NCBI RefSeq assembly: GCF_947500125.1
Contig: NZ_CANMRA010000018.1
Location: 26,030 to 90,029, forward strand
Source of the DNA: an uncultured Kocuria sp.
GTDB taxonomy: Bacteria > Actinomycetota > Actinomycetes > Actinomycetales > Micrococcaceae
Length of the DNA: 64,000 nucleotides
Direction of reading: 5' to 3'
The notes under the pieces were generated by a model. It had not been told where the DNA came from. It searched no databases and was given only the letters and a program-made list of their open reading frames with translations. Both the position numbers and the translations under genes were made by a program. This document shows positions 10,370 through 17,845 of this stretch, piece after piece (within the stretch, counting starts at the first letter, position 1; each line of letters begins with the position of its first letter).

Positions 10370-10401
10370 CCCGGTGGTTTCCGCAGCTGCGGATCCGGGG
10401 G
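10370..10401 (+). terminator. Possible terminator after the stress-protein gene
   Basis: A nested palindrome, TCCGCAGCTGCGGA flanked by CCCCGG and CCGGGG, starts 14 bases after the USP stop. There is no T-tract, which is common for high-GC actinobacteria. It may end the sugar-phosphate transcript just before the insertion element. Confidence 0.4.
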
Positions 10402-10444
10402 TGGGAGGCCCCTCAGGTTCTCGTCGAGCAATCAGGCCGATCCC

Positions 10445-10479
10445 GGCTCTTCGCAGATGAGCGGGGTCGGGAGGTTCTC
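10445..10479 (+). repeat. Left terminal inverted repeat of the ISL3 element
   Basis: 35-bp end starting GGCTCTTCGCAGATG. It pairs with 11870-11904 with two mismatches, at its 25th and 28th bases. Confidence 0.88.
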
Positions 10480-10519
10480 TGCCGGAGCGGTGGGGGCCGT
10501 GTCGAGCTGAGTGGGTAGG

Positions 10520-10572
10520 CGTCGAGGCCTTCAGGATGAAGGCGTCTACTCCGCATCCTTCGAAGGCCTCGA
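10520..10572 (+). promoter_or_regulatory. Hairpin over the transposase start
   Basis: GTCGAGGCCTTC...GATG and CATCC...GAAGGCCTCGAC form a near-perfect stem that encloses the ATG at 10536. Such a fold would hide that start and could damp transposase translation, or it may mean the true start is the GTG just after the stem. Confidence 0.45.
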
Positions 10573-11882
10573 CTGTGACCCAGCCTATCGGCGGGCACGC
10601 CTGTTGCGTGTCCGCGTGCACTCTCTTCGACCAGCCCGACATGCACGTGCGTGCCGCCGAACTCACCGACCGTGGGTGGGCACTGAGCGTGGAAACGCGC
10701 GGCCGCGAGGCCGCCTGCCCCGACTGCGGGGTCATCGCTGCCCGGGCCAAGGACCGGGACCGTGTGCTGCTGCACGACCTGCCCGCTCACGGGGTGCCGG
10801 TGCGCCTGGTGTGGAGCAAGCGCCGCTGGCGTTGCCAGGAGCCGGCCTGCGCCCGGACCAGCTTCACCGAGCCCCACCCGGTCGCCGCCCCTCGGGCCAG
10901 GCTCACTACCCGGGCCGTGGCCTGGTGCGCCGACCAGATCGCCTCCCACGACATCACCGTCTCTGCTCTGGCCGGGATGCTCGGAGTCGCCTGGCACACC
11001 GTGTGGAACGCGGTGGCCCCAATGATCCGGGCCAGGATCGCCGACCCGGCCCGCCTCGAAGGAGTGCGGCGCCTGGGCGTGGATGAGCACATCTGGACCC
11101 ACGTCGGGCTGCCGGGACGACGGGCGGTGACCGGGATCATCGATCACACCCCGGACGAGGACGGGCGCCCCCGGGCGCGGCTGCTGGACCTGGTCCCGGG
11201 CCGCTCGGGTGCCGCTTACCAGGGTTGGCTGGCGCGGCAGTCGCCGGCCTTCCGGGACGGGGTCACCACCGCGACCCTGGACCCGTTCCGCGGCTACGCC
11301 AACGCGATCCGTGACCAGCTGCCCGCGACTCAGGTCGTCCTGGACGCCTTCCACATCGTCAAGCTCGGCACTCAGATGGTCGATGAGGTCCGCCGGCGGG
11401 TGCAGCAGAACACGACTGGGCACCGAGGCAGGGCTGGTGATCCGCTGTACCGCATCCGACGGGCGCTGACCTGCGGGGTGGAGCACCTCACCGAACGCCA
11501 GGCCGCCCGCCTCGAGGCCGGCCTGGCCGCTGGCGACCCGCACGACGAGGTCCTGGTGGCCTGGCAGTGCTATCAGAAGCTGCGCGCCGTCTACCACCAG
11601 CCCACCTCGACCACCGGCCGGGCCCTGGCGGTGGAGGTCATCGACAGCCTGCACACCTGCCCCATCCCCGAGGTCGCCCGCCTCGGGAGGACCCTGCGAC
11701 GCTGGAGGGAAGAGATCCTGGCCTACTTCCACACCAATGGCGCCTCGAACGGCCCCACGGAGGCCGTCAACGGGGTCATCGAGACCATGCGCCGCGTCGC
11801 CCGAGGCTTCCGAAACCCAGAGAACTATCGGCTCAGAGCCCTCATGGCAGCCGGAGGACACCGACCCTGGAGAACCCCCTGA
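10536..11882 (+). CDS. ISL3-family transposase
   Basis: The 448-residue transposase has an N-terminal zinc-ribbon-like region (CPDCG and a second Cys pair near residues 60-110), a helix-turn-helix and a DDE catalytic domain. The acidic residues fall in RRLGVDEHIWTH, VVLDAFHIVKLG and NGPTEAVNGVIETM. The reading frame is intact, so the element could be active. The ATG at 10536 lies inside a hairpin; a GTG at 10575 or an ATG at 10641 are alternative starts. The C-terminus runs into the right terminal repeat, as is common in compact IS elements. Confidence 0.92.
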   Translation: MKASTPHPSKASTVTQPIGGHACCVSACTLFDQPDMHVRAAELTDRGWALSVETRGREAACPDCGVIAARAKDRDRVLLHDLPAHGVPVRLVWSKRRWRCQEPACARTSFTEPHPVAAPRARLTTRAVAWCADQIASHDITVSALAGMLGVAWHTVWNAVAPMIRARIADPARLEGVRRLGVDEHIWTHVGLPGRRAVTGIIDHTPDEDGRPRARLLDLVPGRSGAAYQGWLARQSPAFRDGVTTATLDPFRGYANAIRDQLPATQVVLDAFHIVKLGTQMVDEVRRRVQQNTTGHRGRAGDPLYRIRRALTCGVEHLTERQAARLEAGLAAGDPHDEVLVAWQCYQKLRAVYHQPTSTTGRALAVEVIDSLHTCPIPEVARLGRTLRRWREEILAYFHTNGASNGPTEAVNGVIETMRRVARGFRNPENYRLRALMAAGGHRPWRTP

Positions 11883-11904
11883 CCCCGCTCATCTGCGAAG
11901 AGCC
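11870..11904 (-). repeat. Right terminal inverted repeat of the ISL3 element
   Basis: 35-bp end, the reverse complement of 10445-10479 with two mismatches. It overlaps the last codons of the transposase. Confidence 0.88.
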
Positions 11905-11914
11905 CGTTAAAGAC

Positions 11915-11951
11915 GGGTGCCCCAGCCCTGGGGAGGAATACTGGGGCACCC
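11915..11951. repeat. Perfect 11-bp inverted repeat with 15-nt loop beside the IS
   Basis: GGGTGCCCCAG at 11915-11925 pairs exactly with CTGGGGCACCC at 11941-11951. There is no T-tract. It may be a transposase terminator or the remains of another mobile-element end. The following 11952-12185 has no recognisable gene and lower GC than the surroundings; I read it as a scar of transferred DNA. Confidence 0.55.
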
Positions 11952-12185
11952 GAATGTCCGTGCACGAACGGATGAGAACGGGGTGTTCTCACTGGCAAAC
12001 TATGCCCTCATTGACCCAGAAAAACAGGACGTAGAGCACCCAGGAGAGCAAGCTTCAGGGAATCTTCATGTCGTCTTGAGGGAAGCTCCACAATTGACTT
12101 CACATCCCGTCGTCACCCTTGAGCTGCCACAGGATCCGCGTCGATGAGCGACCCACGAACAGCTCCTTCAAGTGCCGAAAGAGTC

Positions 12186-12776
12186 TTAATTCATGGAGGG
12201 CGGGAGCTCTCGGATTCGCCGATACAGGGTGGCTCGCGACATCCCCATATCCCGGGCTACTTGGGTCGCAGGCTCTCCGCCCTGGATCAACCGGAGGGCA
12301 CTGCGGATCTGGCTGTCTGTGAAGGTTGGACGGCGCCCGCCCAGGTCCTTGCCGGCGGCCCGACGCTTGGCCACCGAGTCGGTGATCCGCTCCCGCTTGA
12401 TCTCCAACTCCATCTGGGCCAGGGCGGCCATCACGGTGAAGACCATCGAGCCCATTGGGGTGTGGGTGTCCACGTCTCCCCCACCCAAGTTCAGCACCCG
12501 CAGACCGGCGCCCCTGCTCCGCAGCGCTTCGGCGAAGGCCAGCATGTTCTGGGTCGAGCGCCCCAGACGGTCCAGGGTCGTGACGACTAACGTGTCGCCC
12601 TCGACGAGAGCAGCCACGGCCCTGTCGAACTGCGGACGCGAAGCATGAGCTCCAGACACTCCATGATCGACATAGAGGTCATCGCGACGCACTCCAGCAG
12701 CAACCAGATCGGACACTTGACGATCCGCATCCTGCAGCGACGTCGATACGCGCCCATACCCAATCAACTTATCCAC
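12186..12776 (-). CDS. Serine recombinase (resolvase/invertase family)
   Basis: From the GTG at 12776 this is a 196-residue small serine recombinase, normal in length for Tn3-type resolvases and Hin-type invertases. The nucleophile is the serine in YGRVSTSLQDADRQ. LDRLGRSTQNML, the arginine-rich central block and a C-terminal helix-turn-helix (QVARDMGMSRATLYRRIREL) follow. Longer upstream starts read through sequence that does not look like resolvase. No transposase of its own is adjacent, so it is probably left over from a transposon or integrated element. The upstream DNA (12777-12960) is noticeably less GC-rich, which fits transfer. Confidence 0.88.
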   Translation of the reverse strand: MDKLIGYGRVSTSLQDADRQVSDLVAAGVRRDDLYVDHGVSGAHASRPQFDRAVAALVEGDTLVVTTLDRLGRSTQNMLAFAEALRSRGAGLRVLNLGGGDVDTHTPMGSMVFTVMAALAQMELEIKRERITDSVAKRRAAGKDLGGRRPTFTDSQIRSALRLIQGGEPATQVARDMGMSRATLYRRIRELPPSMN

Positions 12777-13146
12777 GTCAACCCCAATGTGTCTCGCAAC
12801 CAACGTCCAGTACACGATTCTAGGCGCACAGATAAAGCACATAGTTGCAAGACTTGCCGGTCCGCGGAAACCCGCACAAATCTGGGACCACAAAAATTCA
12901 CCGACGAGACGTCTCGCATCCCATGGGACACAGGACGCCACTTCACCCGGACGCTTGGCGGAACAGGCACCGGCATCGCTCCGGCGATCAGCCGCCCTGA
13001 CCGACAAGTTTCTCGAGATGGATGTCCCGAGAGCCCTCTCAACCCTTGGATGCCGACCGCTCGGGCGTGGGCGCCGCGGCTCGTGGTCGAATGGTCGGGC
13101 GGCCCCGATCGGTGCCGTGGAGCCATCCTCGTCCCACGGAGTCACG
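12777..13146. other. Gene-free, partly low-GC stretch between resolvase and flavoprotein
   Basis: No convincing gene is visible in these 370 bases. The first ~180 bases are clearly lower in GC than the window average and may hold the resolvase promoter and a recombination site. I could not identify resolvase subsites with confidence. Confidence 0.4.
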
Positions 13147-14361
13147 ATGACCACTGCACCCTCGGATCACGCCACTGACGTCCTCGTGATCGGCGGCGGC
13201 AATGCCGGGATCTCCCTGGCCGCACGACTGCGCCGCAAGGGCATCACGGACATCGTGATCGCGGAGCCGAAGTCCACGCACCACTACCGGCCGATGCTCT
13301 CCTACGTGGGCGCCGGGCTGAAGACCGTGGCCCAGATGTCCCGGGCCCAGCACCGCGTGATGCCCCGCGGCGTGCGATGGATCCAGGACCGTGTCCAGGC
13401 ACTGGATCCGGCGGCACGGACGGCCACGCTGTCCTCCGGCGAGCACATCGGCTACCGGGACGTCGTGATCTGCGCGGGCTCCACCCCGGGCTGGGACCGC
13501 GTCCCCGGCAGTGCCGAGGCGATGGCCGGTCCGCACGCCTCGACCAACTACACCGTGGAGCTGGCCCCCAAGACCTGGGAGCTGATCCGCGGGCTGCGCC
13601 GCGGCCGGGCGCTGTTCACCATCCCGGACGGCCCGGCGCCCACTCCGCAGATCGGGCAGAAGATCCTCTACCTGGCCTGCGACTACTGGCAGCGCCAGGG
13701 TGTCCTGCAGGACATCGAGGTGACCCTGCTGACGCCCACCGCCACCGTGTTCGGCCAGCCGGACGTGGACCGGGTGCTGCAGCCCTGGGTCCGGCGCTAC
13801 GGCATCACGGTCCTGACGAGCGCCCACGTGCAGTCGATCGACGCCGGCTCCCGCCGGCTGCGGGCCACGGTCGACAGGGCACCCCGGGAGCTGTCCTACG
13901 ACCTGCTGCACCACAGCCCCGTGCACCGGGCCCCGACCTGGATCGCCGACGCGGGACTGGGCGTCGCGCCGGGCCCGGGCACCGTGTGGGACGGCTACGC
14001 GGACGTGGATGCCCAGACCCTGCGCCACCGCCGTGTGCCCACCGTGTGGGCCTGCGGGGACGGGGCCGCCCTGGAGACCACCTCGTCCGGCGGGGCACTG
14101 CGCCACCAGACGAAGATCCTCGCCGAGAACCTCCTGGCCACCCGTGATGGCCGGGAGCCCACCGCTTCCTACGACGGGTACACCGTGACCCCCGTGACGG
14201 TGCAGCGGGGCCGGGCCGTGCTGGCCGAGTTCGACCGAAACAACGAACTGGCACCCAGCATCCCCGGCGTGCCGCTGCTGAACCCACGCCGCGCCAACTG
14301 GTTCTTCGACCTCGAGGTCCTCCCCCGGGACTACTGGACCGTGATCCTCCGGGGCTTCTAG
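13147..14361 (+). CDS. FAD-dependent oxidoreductase, sulfide:quinone oxidoreductase-like
   Basis: The 404-residue protein starts with the FAD-binding DVLVIGGGNAGISLAARL and follows the eukaryotic-type (type II) SQR layout to its end: HHYRPMLSYVGAG, QKILYLACDYW, VPTVWACGDGAA, YDGYTVTPVT, AEFD and a closing YWTVILRG. SQRs move electrons from sulfide to quinone at the membrane. Compared from memory with human SQOR, both redox cysteines are missing: the first site reads TPQIGQKIL (~165) and the second GDGAALETT (~305). It is therefore either an SQR-fold enzyme with another substrate or an inactive relative. The ATG at 13147 fits the family N-terminus; longer starts do not. Confidence 0.85.
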   Translation: MTTAPSDHATDVLVIGGGNAGISLAARLRRKGITDIVIAEPKSTHHYRPMLSYVGAGLKTVAQMSRAQHRVMPRGVRWIQDRVQALDPAARTATLSSGEHIGYRDVVICAGSTPGWDRVPGSAEAMAGPHASTNYTVELAPKTWELIRGLRRGRALFTIPDGPAPTPQIGQKILYLACDYWQRQGVLQDIEVTLLTPTATVFGQPDVDRVLQPWVRRYGITVLTSAHVQSIDAGSRRLRATVDRAPRELSYDLLHHSPVHRAPTWIADAGLGVAPGPGTVWDGYADVDAQTLRHRRVPTVWACGDGAALETTSSGGALRHQTKILAENLLATRDGREPTASYDGYTVTPVTVQRGRAVLAEFDRNNELAPSIPGVPLLNPRRANWFFDLEVLPRDYWTVILRGF

Positions 14362-14484
14362 CGGATCTTGTGTCCCATAGGCGGGGTATGGGTGGCGGAG
14401 GCGGCTGCGGGCGTCACTGGTGGCGGAGTGCCTCGTGCCGCTGCGCCTCATACCGCCGGGCCGGGATCACCGCTCCGGGAGAGG

Positions 14485-14613
14485 TCAGCGATTGTCGATG
14501 CCGCTCACCTCGACCTGGATGATCCGCCGAGGATCGTCCTCGCTGAGCTTCAGCACCCGGATCCGCACGTCGTACCCCTCGACGACTCCTTCGGCCGAGC
14601 ACGCCGCGTACAT
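14485..14613 (-). CDS. Possible small protein of unknown function (42 residues)
   Basis: A short frame encodes MYAACSAEGVVEGYDVRIRV followed by an acidic and basic tail. Its composition looks more protein-like than the surrounding non-coding DNA, and the C-terminal half could form two beta strands. There is no good ribosome site in front of the ATG. It may be a small gene or the tail of a broken one. I do not recognise a family. Confidence 0.3.
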   Translation of the reverse strand: MYAACSAEGVVEGYDVRIRVLKLSEDDPRRIIQVEVSGIDNR

Positions 14614-14691
14614 CCCGGTGCGGCAGGCACGCAGGGGCGAGGCCTGACAATCGCCCCTGCCCCTCGCCCCCAGCCGCAGCATCCGCCCGGG

Positions 14692-14736
14692 AGGTCCCAC
14701 CGCCGCAGGTGCCACCGCCACAGGTGCCACCGACCT
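14692..14736. repeat. Three copies of a 15-bp tandem repeat
   Basis: Units resembling AGGTGCCACCGCCAC repeat three times with small differences in the gene-poor stretch 14614-14895, which otherwise holds only the hairpin at 14789-14826. Confidence 0.6.
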
Positions 14737-14788
14737 CCATGATCCGTTCCCCGTCGGTGGAGGGGGCGTCTTCTGCGCCTCGGCGCGG

Positions 14789-14826
14789 CGAAGCGCTCCT
14801 GCCCTCTCCCGGGCAGGAGCGCTTCG
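14789..14826 (-). terminator. Terminator hairpin of the organosulfur operon
   Basis: A perfect 16-bp stem (CGAAGCGCTCCTGCCC at 14789-14804 against 14811-14826) with a 6-base loop lies 70 bases beyond the LLM monooxygenase stop. It has no T-tract and could also stop rightward transcripts. Confidence 0.7.
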
Positions 14827-14895
14827 TGCCGGGGACCCGGGACGACGGACAGCCATCCCGGACCGGTCGAGCGGTGCGCCCCGACGGCTCGGCGG

Positions 14896-16266
14896 TCACC
14901 GGCGGAACGAGGCCCCGCGGTGGTCATCGGCCAGCCTCGGACCGGCACCGGTCAGGGCCTCGCGCAGCGTCCTGCCGGTGGGCAGGGACCCGGGTTCCGG
15001 CAACAGGCCCCGGCGCCGCAGCTCCGGCGACACCATCGTGCTGAACCGCTCCAGGTCCGCCGGCCGCACGGCCGCCGAGATGTTGAACCCGTCCACGCCG
15101 GACTCCTCGCGCCAGCGCTCGAGCTCGTCCGCCACGGTGTTGGGAGCCCCGGCGATGACGGGTCCGCGGCCGCCGATGGTCACGAACTCGGCCAGGTCCC
15201 GCACCGTCCAGGTCTTGTCCGGGGACAGCGAGGTGAACGCCGCGAGCGCCGACTGGTTGGCGTCGGTGGCCACGTACTCGAGCGGCGCCTCGGGGTCCGC
15301 GCCGGACAGGTCGACCCCGGTCCAGCCTCCGAACAGGGACAGCGCCCCCTCGATGTCCACGTGCTGGCGGTATCCCGCCAGCCTGGCCTGGGCCTCGTCG
15401 TCGGTCTCGGCGACCACCACGGTGGCCATGGCGAAGGTCTTCACGGCGTCCTCCGCCCGTCCCTGCGCGGCCAGTTCGGCCCGGACGCCGTCGGTCCACC
15501 GGCGCACGAGCTGCGGGGTGTTGCCGATGAAGAAGATGGCCTCGGCGTGGTCCACGGCGAACTGCTGTCCGCGCTTCGAGGCGCCGGCCTGGAACAGGAA
15601 CGGGGTGCCCTGGGGTCCGGGGTGGGTCAGCGCCTGGCCGGGCACGGCGAACCAGGTGCCCTCGTGGCCGACGGGGTGCACGAGGTCCGGGTCCACGAAG
15701 ACCCCGGCCTCGGCGTCGGCCTTCACCGCCCCGGGTTCGAAGGACGCCTCGAGGAGCTTGTACATGACCTCCATGTACTCGTCGGCGCGGTCGTAGCGCT
15801 CGTCGTGCGGGATCTGCCGCTCCATGCCCAGGTTCCGGGCGGCGGAGTCCTGGTAGGAGGTCACCACGTTCCAGGCCACCCGGCCGCGGGTGAAGTGGTC
15901 GAGGGTCGCGAAGGTGCGGGCCAGCAGGTAGGGGGCCTCGTAGGTGACCGAGGCGGTCACCCCGAAGCCGAGCCGCTCGGTCGCAGCGGCCATCGCCGGC
16001 ACCGCGACGAGCGGGTCGAGCACCGGGTACTGCACTCCCCCGCGGGCCGTGGCCTCGGTCCCGCCGCCGTACACGTCGTAGACGCCGGGGACGTCCGCCA
16101 GGAACAGCGCGGTGAAGCCGCCCTCCTCGAGGGTGCGGGCCAGCGACGTCCAGTACTCGAGCGCGTCGAAGCCGGCGACCCCGGCCTCCGGGTGCCGCCA
16201 CAGTCCCGGGGACTGGTGCACGGGCACCATCATGTCGAAGGCGTTCAGCAGCAGGGGGCGGCTCAT
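14896..16266 (-). CDS. LLM-class flavin-dependent monooxygenase (NtaA/SnaA/DszA family)
   Basis: The 456-residue protein belongs to the FMNH2-dependent monooxygenases with a bacterial luciferase-like barrel. Typical NtaA/DszA blocks are visible: LFLADVPGVYDVYGG, TFATLDHFTRGRVAWNVVTS, the FLFQAGASKRGQQFA block and a C-terminal DGFNI. Members oxidise organosulfur or aminopolycarboxylate compounds with reduced flavin from a partner reductase. Its ATG overlaps the transporter stop (ATGA) and it is last in a SAM-riboswitch-led operon. That context favours a sulfone, sulfonate or thioether substrate for sulfur supply. No flavin reductase is encoded nearby. Confidence 0.9.
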   Translation of the reverse strand: MSRPLLLNAFDMMVPVHQSPGLWRHPEAGVAGFDALEYWTSLARTLEEGGFTALFLADVPGVYDVYGGGTEATARGGVQYPVLDPLVAVPAMAAATERLGFGVTASVTYEAPYLLARTFATLDHFTRGRVAWNVVTSYQDSAARNLGMERQIPHDERYDRADEYMEVMYKLLEASFEPGAVKADAEAGVFVDPDLVHPVGHEGTWFAVPGQALTHPGPQGTPFLFQAGASKRGQQFAVDHAEAIFFIGNTPQLVRRWTDGVRAELAAQGRAEDAVKTFAMATVVVAETDDEAQARLAGYRQHVDIEGALSLFGGWTGVDLSGADPEAPLEYVATDANQSALAAFTSLSPDKTWTVRDLAEFVTIGGRGPVIAGAPNTVADELERWREESGVDGFNISAAVRPADLERFSTMVSPELRRRGLLPEPGSLPTGRTLREALTGAGPRLADDHRGASFRR

Positions 16267-17714
16267 ACAGTGGTCCTCTCGGGGGTGGGCTCGGTGGCGC
16301 TCGCGACCGCGGGGGTCGCGACGGCCGGGGCGGCCGGGGTCCGGCCGGCGTGCAGATCGGTGAGTTCGGTGCCGCGCTGCTGGCGGGCGGGGTCCTTCGC
16401 CGCCAGGGCCGCGACGATGGAGAGCACGGCCAGCACGGAGAGGTAGCCGGCGATCAGCCACGGGGTGTTCCCACCGGCGGCGAACAGCAGGGCGGCGATC
16501 ATCGGCATCAGCCCGCCGCCCAGGACGGTGCCGACCTGGTAGCCGAAGCTCACCCCCGAGTACCGCACGTGCACGGGGAACTGCTCGGCGAACCAGGCCG
16601 CCTGCGGCCCGTAGATCGCGTCGTGGACGAGGTTGATGCCCAGGATCACCACGAGCGGCAGCAGGGCGAGCGGACCGGCCTCGAGGAAGGCGAACAGCAC
16701 CCAGCCGAAGACGCCGATCGCCGCGTAGGCGCTCACCGAGACGACCTTCCGGCCCACCCGGTCGGACAGCCAGCCCCAGAACGGGGTGGAGAACAGGCCG
16801 ATGGCCGAGGCGATCATCACCGCGGTCACGCCCGCGGCGCTGTCCCCGCGCACGTCCCGCAGGTAGGTCAGCATGTAGACCGTCACCAGGTAGTAGACGG
16901 CGTTCTGGGCCAGGCGCAGGCCGATCGTGACCAGCAGCGGGCGGCGGTGGTGGGTCAGCAGCTCCCGCAGGGGCGCCGTGGCCACGTTGCCCGAGGCCCG
17001 GTGCTCCAGGAACTCCGGGGCGTCGGCCACGCCGAGGCGGATCCACAGGCCCACCGCCACCAGCAGGGCCGAGAGCAGGAAGGGGATGCGCCAGCCGTAG
17101 GCGGCGAACTGCTCGGCGCTCATGACGTTCTGCACGATGAAGAACGCGCCGGTGGCCAGCAGCATGCCGGCCGAGGAGCCGATCTGGGTGAAGGACCCGA
17201 AGAACCCGCGGTGCCGGGCCGGGGAGTGCTCCACGCTCAGCAGCGCGGAGCCGCCCCACTCGGCGCCCGCGGACAGGCCCTGGAGGATGCGCAGGACGAC
17301 GAGCCCGACGACGGCCCACCAGCCGATCACGTCGTAGGTCGGCAGCAGGCCGATCAGGGTGGAGGCCACGCCCATGAGCAGCAGGGAGGCCACCAGCAGG
17401 GCCTTGCGGCCGATCCGGTCGCCCAGGTGCCCGGCGACGATCCCGCCCAGGGGCCGGGCGATCACCCCGACCGCGAGCGTGGCGAAGGACGCGACGATGC
17501 CGCCGAGCTCGGTGGCCATGGGGAAGAACTGGACGTTGAAGACCAGCGCGGCGGCGGTGCCGTAGAGGTAGAAGTCGTACCACTCGATGGTGGTCCCGGC
17601 GAAGGCGGAGGCCAGGACGCGCTTCTTGCCGTGGACGATGCTGCTGCGGCCCGCGGCGGCCGTGGTCGTGGCCGTGGTCGGGGTCGTGGCCGTGGTCGTG
17701 GTCGGGGTGCTCAT
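16263..17714 (-). CDS. MFS transporter, metabolite:H+ symporter (ShiA/YhjE-like) family
   Basis: This 483-residue, 12-helix permease has the MHS start SAFAGTTIEWYDFYLYGTAA and the loop GHLGDRIGRKALL after helix 2. The N-terminal tail (about 20 residues of Thr, Ala and Pro) is low-complexity and encoded by a repetitive DNA tract that continues into the end of the upstream gene. Its position between two flavin monooxygenase-type genes in a SAM-riboswitch operon suggests uptake of an organosulfur compound. MHS family members generally import organic acids or betaines. Substrate unknown. Confidence 0.9.
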   Translation of the reverse strand: MSTPTTTTATTPTTATTTAAAGRSSIVHGKKRVLASAFAGTTIEWYDFYLYGTAAALVFNVQFFPMATELGGIVASFATLAVGVIARPLGGIVAGHLGDRIGRKALLVASLLLMGVASTLIGLLPTYDVIGWWAVVGLVVLRILQGLSAGAEWGGSALLSVEHSPARHRGFFGSFTQIGSSAGMLLATGAFFIVQNVMSAEQFAAYGWRIPFLLSALLVAVGLWIRLGVADAPEFLEHRASGNVATAPLRELLTHHRRPLLVTIGLRLAQNAVYYLVTVYMLTYLRDVRGDSAAGVTAVMIASAIGLFSTPFWGWLSDRVGRKVVSVSAYAAIGVFGWVLFAFLEAGPLALLPLVVILGINLVHDAIYGPQAAWFAEQFPVHVRYSGVSFGYQVGTVLGGGLMPMIAALLFAAGGNTPWLIAGYLSVLAVLSIVAALAAKDPARQQRGTELTDLHAGRTPAAPAVATPAVASATEPTPERTTV

Positions 17715-17845
17715 GCGTCAGGCTCCTGGGGTTCGGTCGGCGTCGGCCGTGCCGTCGGTCCTGGCGTCGGCCCTGGCACCGGTCGTGGCACCGGTCGTGG
17801 CGTCGGCCGTGGCGTCGGCCGTGGCGTCGGTCCTGGCGTCGCCGA
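17645..17845. repeat. Low-complexity GTCGTGGC / GTCGGCCGTGGC repeat tract across two genes
   Basis: Short imperfect repeats run through the 5' end of the transporter gene and the 3' end of the flavoprotein gene. They encode Thr/Ala repeats in one protein and Thr/Ala/Asp repeats in the other. Slippage-prone DNA of this kind often varies between strains. Confidence 0.65.

Larger units (their letters stand above)
10445..11904 (+). mobile_element. ISL3-family insertion sequence
   Basis: About 1460 bp are bounded by 35-bp inverted repeats at 10445-10479 and 11870-11904 that match at 33 of 35 positions; both ends read GGCTCTTCGCAGATGAGCGG inward. One intact transposase fills the element. The 8 bases outside each end (CCGATCCC and CGTTAAAG) do not match, so there is no ISL3-type 8-bp target duplication here. 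The element may be old, rearranged by recombination, or have a slightly different true boundary. Confidence 0.88.

Noticed and set aside
12787..12832. Possible resolvase recombination site (TGT...ACA-like arms)
   Set aside because: Arms do not match known res subsites well enough and no second site was found.
12777..13154. Longer start for the resolvase
   Set aside because: The extra N-terminal 126 residues look like random translation, and standard resolvases begin near the YGRVST motif.
14368..14948. Several overlapping frames in the gap after the SQR-like gene
   Set aside because: Low-complexity Pro/Arg/Gly products with no ribosome site; only the short minus-strand frame at 14485-14613 looks possible.
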